This document shows positions 6,174 to 6,500 of a DNA stretch of 6,500 nt, piece after piece. The notes under the pieces are model-generated. The model did no database searches. It saw nothing but the letters and a program-made list of their open reading frames with translations, and was not told where the DNA came from. A program made the position numbers and the translations under genes. The first letter of the stretch is position 1, and each line of letters starts with the position of its first letter. Source of the DNA: Pseudomonadota bacterium (GTDB lineage: Bacteria > Myxococcota > Polyangia > Polyangiales > Polyangiaceae); NCBI GenBank assembly GCA_023419055.1, contig JAEZYO010000970.1, positions 1 to 6,500 on the forward strand. The letters are read 5' to 3'.

Positions 6174-6191
6174 GGTATCGCTTGATTTGGG
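6174..6191 (-). repeat. Right terminal inverted repeat of the IS
   Basis: GGTATCGCTTGATTTGGG is the inverted partner of 4341-4358, with 15 of 18 positions complementary. It ends in GGG directly before the ACTAGT copy, fixing the right end of the element. Confidence 0.85.
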
Positions 6192-6197
6192 ACTAGT
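6192..6197. repeat. Right target-site duplication of the IS (ACTAGT)
   Basis: This is the direct copy of 4335-4340, immediately outside the GGG tip. The same palindrome ambiguity applies, so the functional duplication may be only CTAG. Confidence 0.65.
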
Positions 6198-6236
6198 TGT
6201 ACGACAGGCAACAGGTGCCGTGCGGAGTAAAGGAGC

Positions 6237-6500
6237 TTAAGCCTGATGGCAACGACAGGACGAGACTTCGTCCCACGGCGGACGCCGGTTCGCCTTGGCA
6301 GTTAGGTAGCTTTCGGCGCGTTCGAGGTCAGCTTCCAGCTCTAGGCGCTCTGCCGTGCCGGTCGGCAAGGCCCGAACCTTCGCCCTGACGATCTCGATCG
6401 TGGCCTCGAGGGTTGCAGTGGCGCGCTCGTCTTCTTCCCGCTCAGCGCGACGATGCATGTGCAGACGCGAGTTCAGGTTGAGAGAGTCGATCGTGTAAGC
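6237..6500 (-). CDS. 3' end of a helical hypothetical protein (5' partial)
   Basis: On the minus strand the frame is open from the right edge to TAA at 6237-6239, giving 87 visible residues. It reads without a stop through the codons before the first ATG at 6458, so the gene very likely starts outside the window; an internal start at that ATG (73 aa) cannot be excluded. The visible part is rich in Glu, Arg, Ala and Leu in heptad-like order. Examples are EREEDERATATLEATIEIV, then a short break LPTGTAE, then RLELEADLERAESYL, predicting two long helices, possibly a coiled-coil hairpin. The end reads NRRPPWDEV followed by a Cys-containing tail SSCRCHQA. I do not recognise the family. Codons favour G/C at third positions, supporting real coding. 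The stop lies 45 bp from the IS edge, so the IS did not disrupt this end. Confidence 0.5.
   Translation of the reverse strand, partial: AYTIDSLNLNSRLHMHRRAEREEDERATATLEATIEIVRAKVRALPTGTAERLELEADLERAESYLTAKANRRPPWDEVSSCRCHQA

Larger units (their letters stand above)
4341..6191 (+). mobile_element. Complete IS1380-family insertion sequence, 1851 bp
   Basis: The element has all expected parts: 18-bp terminal inverted repeats (15 of 18 matching), CCC...GGG tips, an ACTAGT direct repeat on both sides, and one long transposase gene filling most of its length. The transposase has the DDE residues and C-terminal R(3)E(6)K spacing of the IS4/IS1380 type. About 105 bp of left end precede the transposase start and contain a hairpin. 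About 190 bp follow the stop codon, in which I see no gene. The length is slightly above the roughly 1.7 kb I associate with the family. Intact ends, an uninterrupted gene and a kept target duplication suggest a fairly recent, possibly still active insertion. It lies between the tRNA remnant and the minus-strand hypothetical gene and interrupts no gene I can recognise. Confidence 0.88.

Overview
The window is GC-rich and looks like bacterial accessory DNA. The strong G/C preference at third codon positions, a Pro/Ala-rich protein tail, a repetitive secreted-type beta-propeller protein and a HerA-like ATPase suggest a myxobacterium (Myxococcota, Polyangia-like). This assignment is an inference from style; there is no rRNA or other marker gene.

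Layout, left to right. Bases 1-955 hold the 3' end of a gene for a repeat-built, probably beta-propeller protein whose start lies outside the window. Bases 956-1891 contain no convincing gene but are not featureless. A strong imperfect inverted repeat with a competing pairing lies at about 1001-1117. An array of eleven 41/42-bp units, each centred on a 12-bp palindromic core, spans 1237-1690. A leader with two small inverted repeats follows. Bases 1892-4247 hold a two-gene unit: a 302-aa helical protein of unknown function, then, 7 nt later, a 479-aa HerA/FtsK-type P-loop ATPase. Just past the ATPase stop, at 4252-4281, is a sequence that reads as the 3' end of a tRNA gene (T arm plus acceptor strand) without its 5' part; it could be an attachment-site remnant of an integrated element.

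Bases 4341-6191 are a complete IS1380-family insertion sequence. It has one long DDE transposase gene, 18-bp imperfect terminal inverted repeats with CCC tips, an ACTAGT direct repeat on both sides, and a subterminal hairpin that would hide the ribosome-binding site of the preferred transposase start. To its right, on the minus strand, is the 3' end of a further helical hypothetical gene that runs off the window (6500-6237).

How the parts relate: the helical protein and the ATPase are probably co-transcribed and may act together on DNA or on a large assembly, but nothing in the sequence fixes their role. No nuclease, SIR2, DUF4297 or NurA partner is visible, so a defence role is not supported here. 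The periodic palindrome array and the tRNA remnant are the least explained parts of the window. Together with the IS they mark it as a mobile or rearranged locus.
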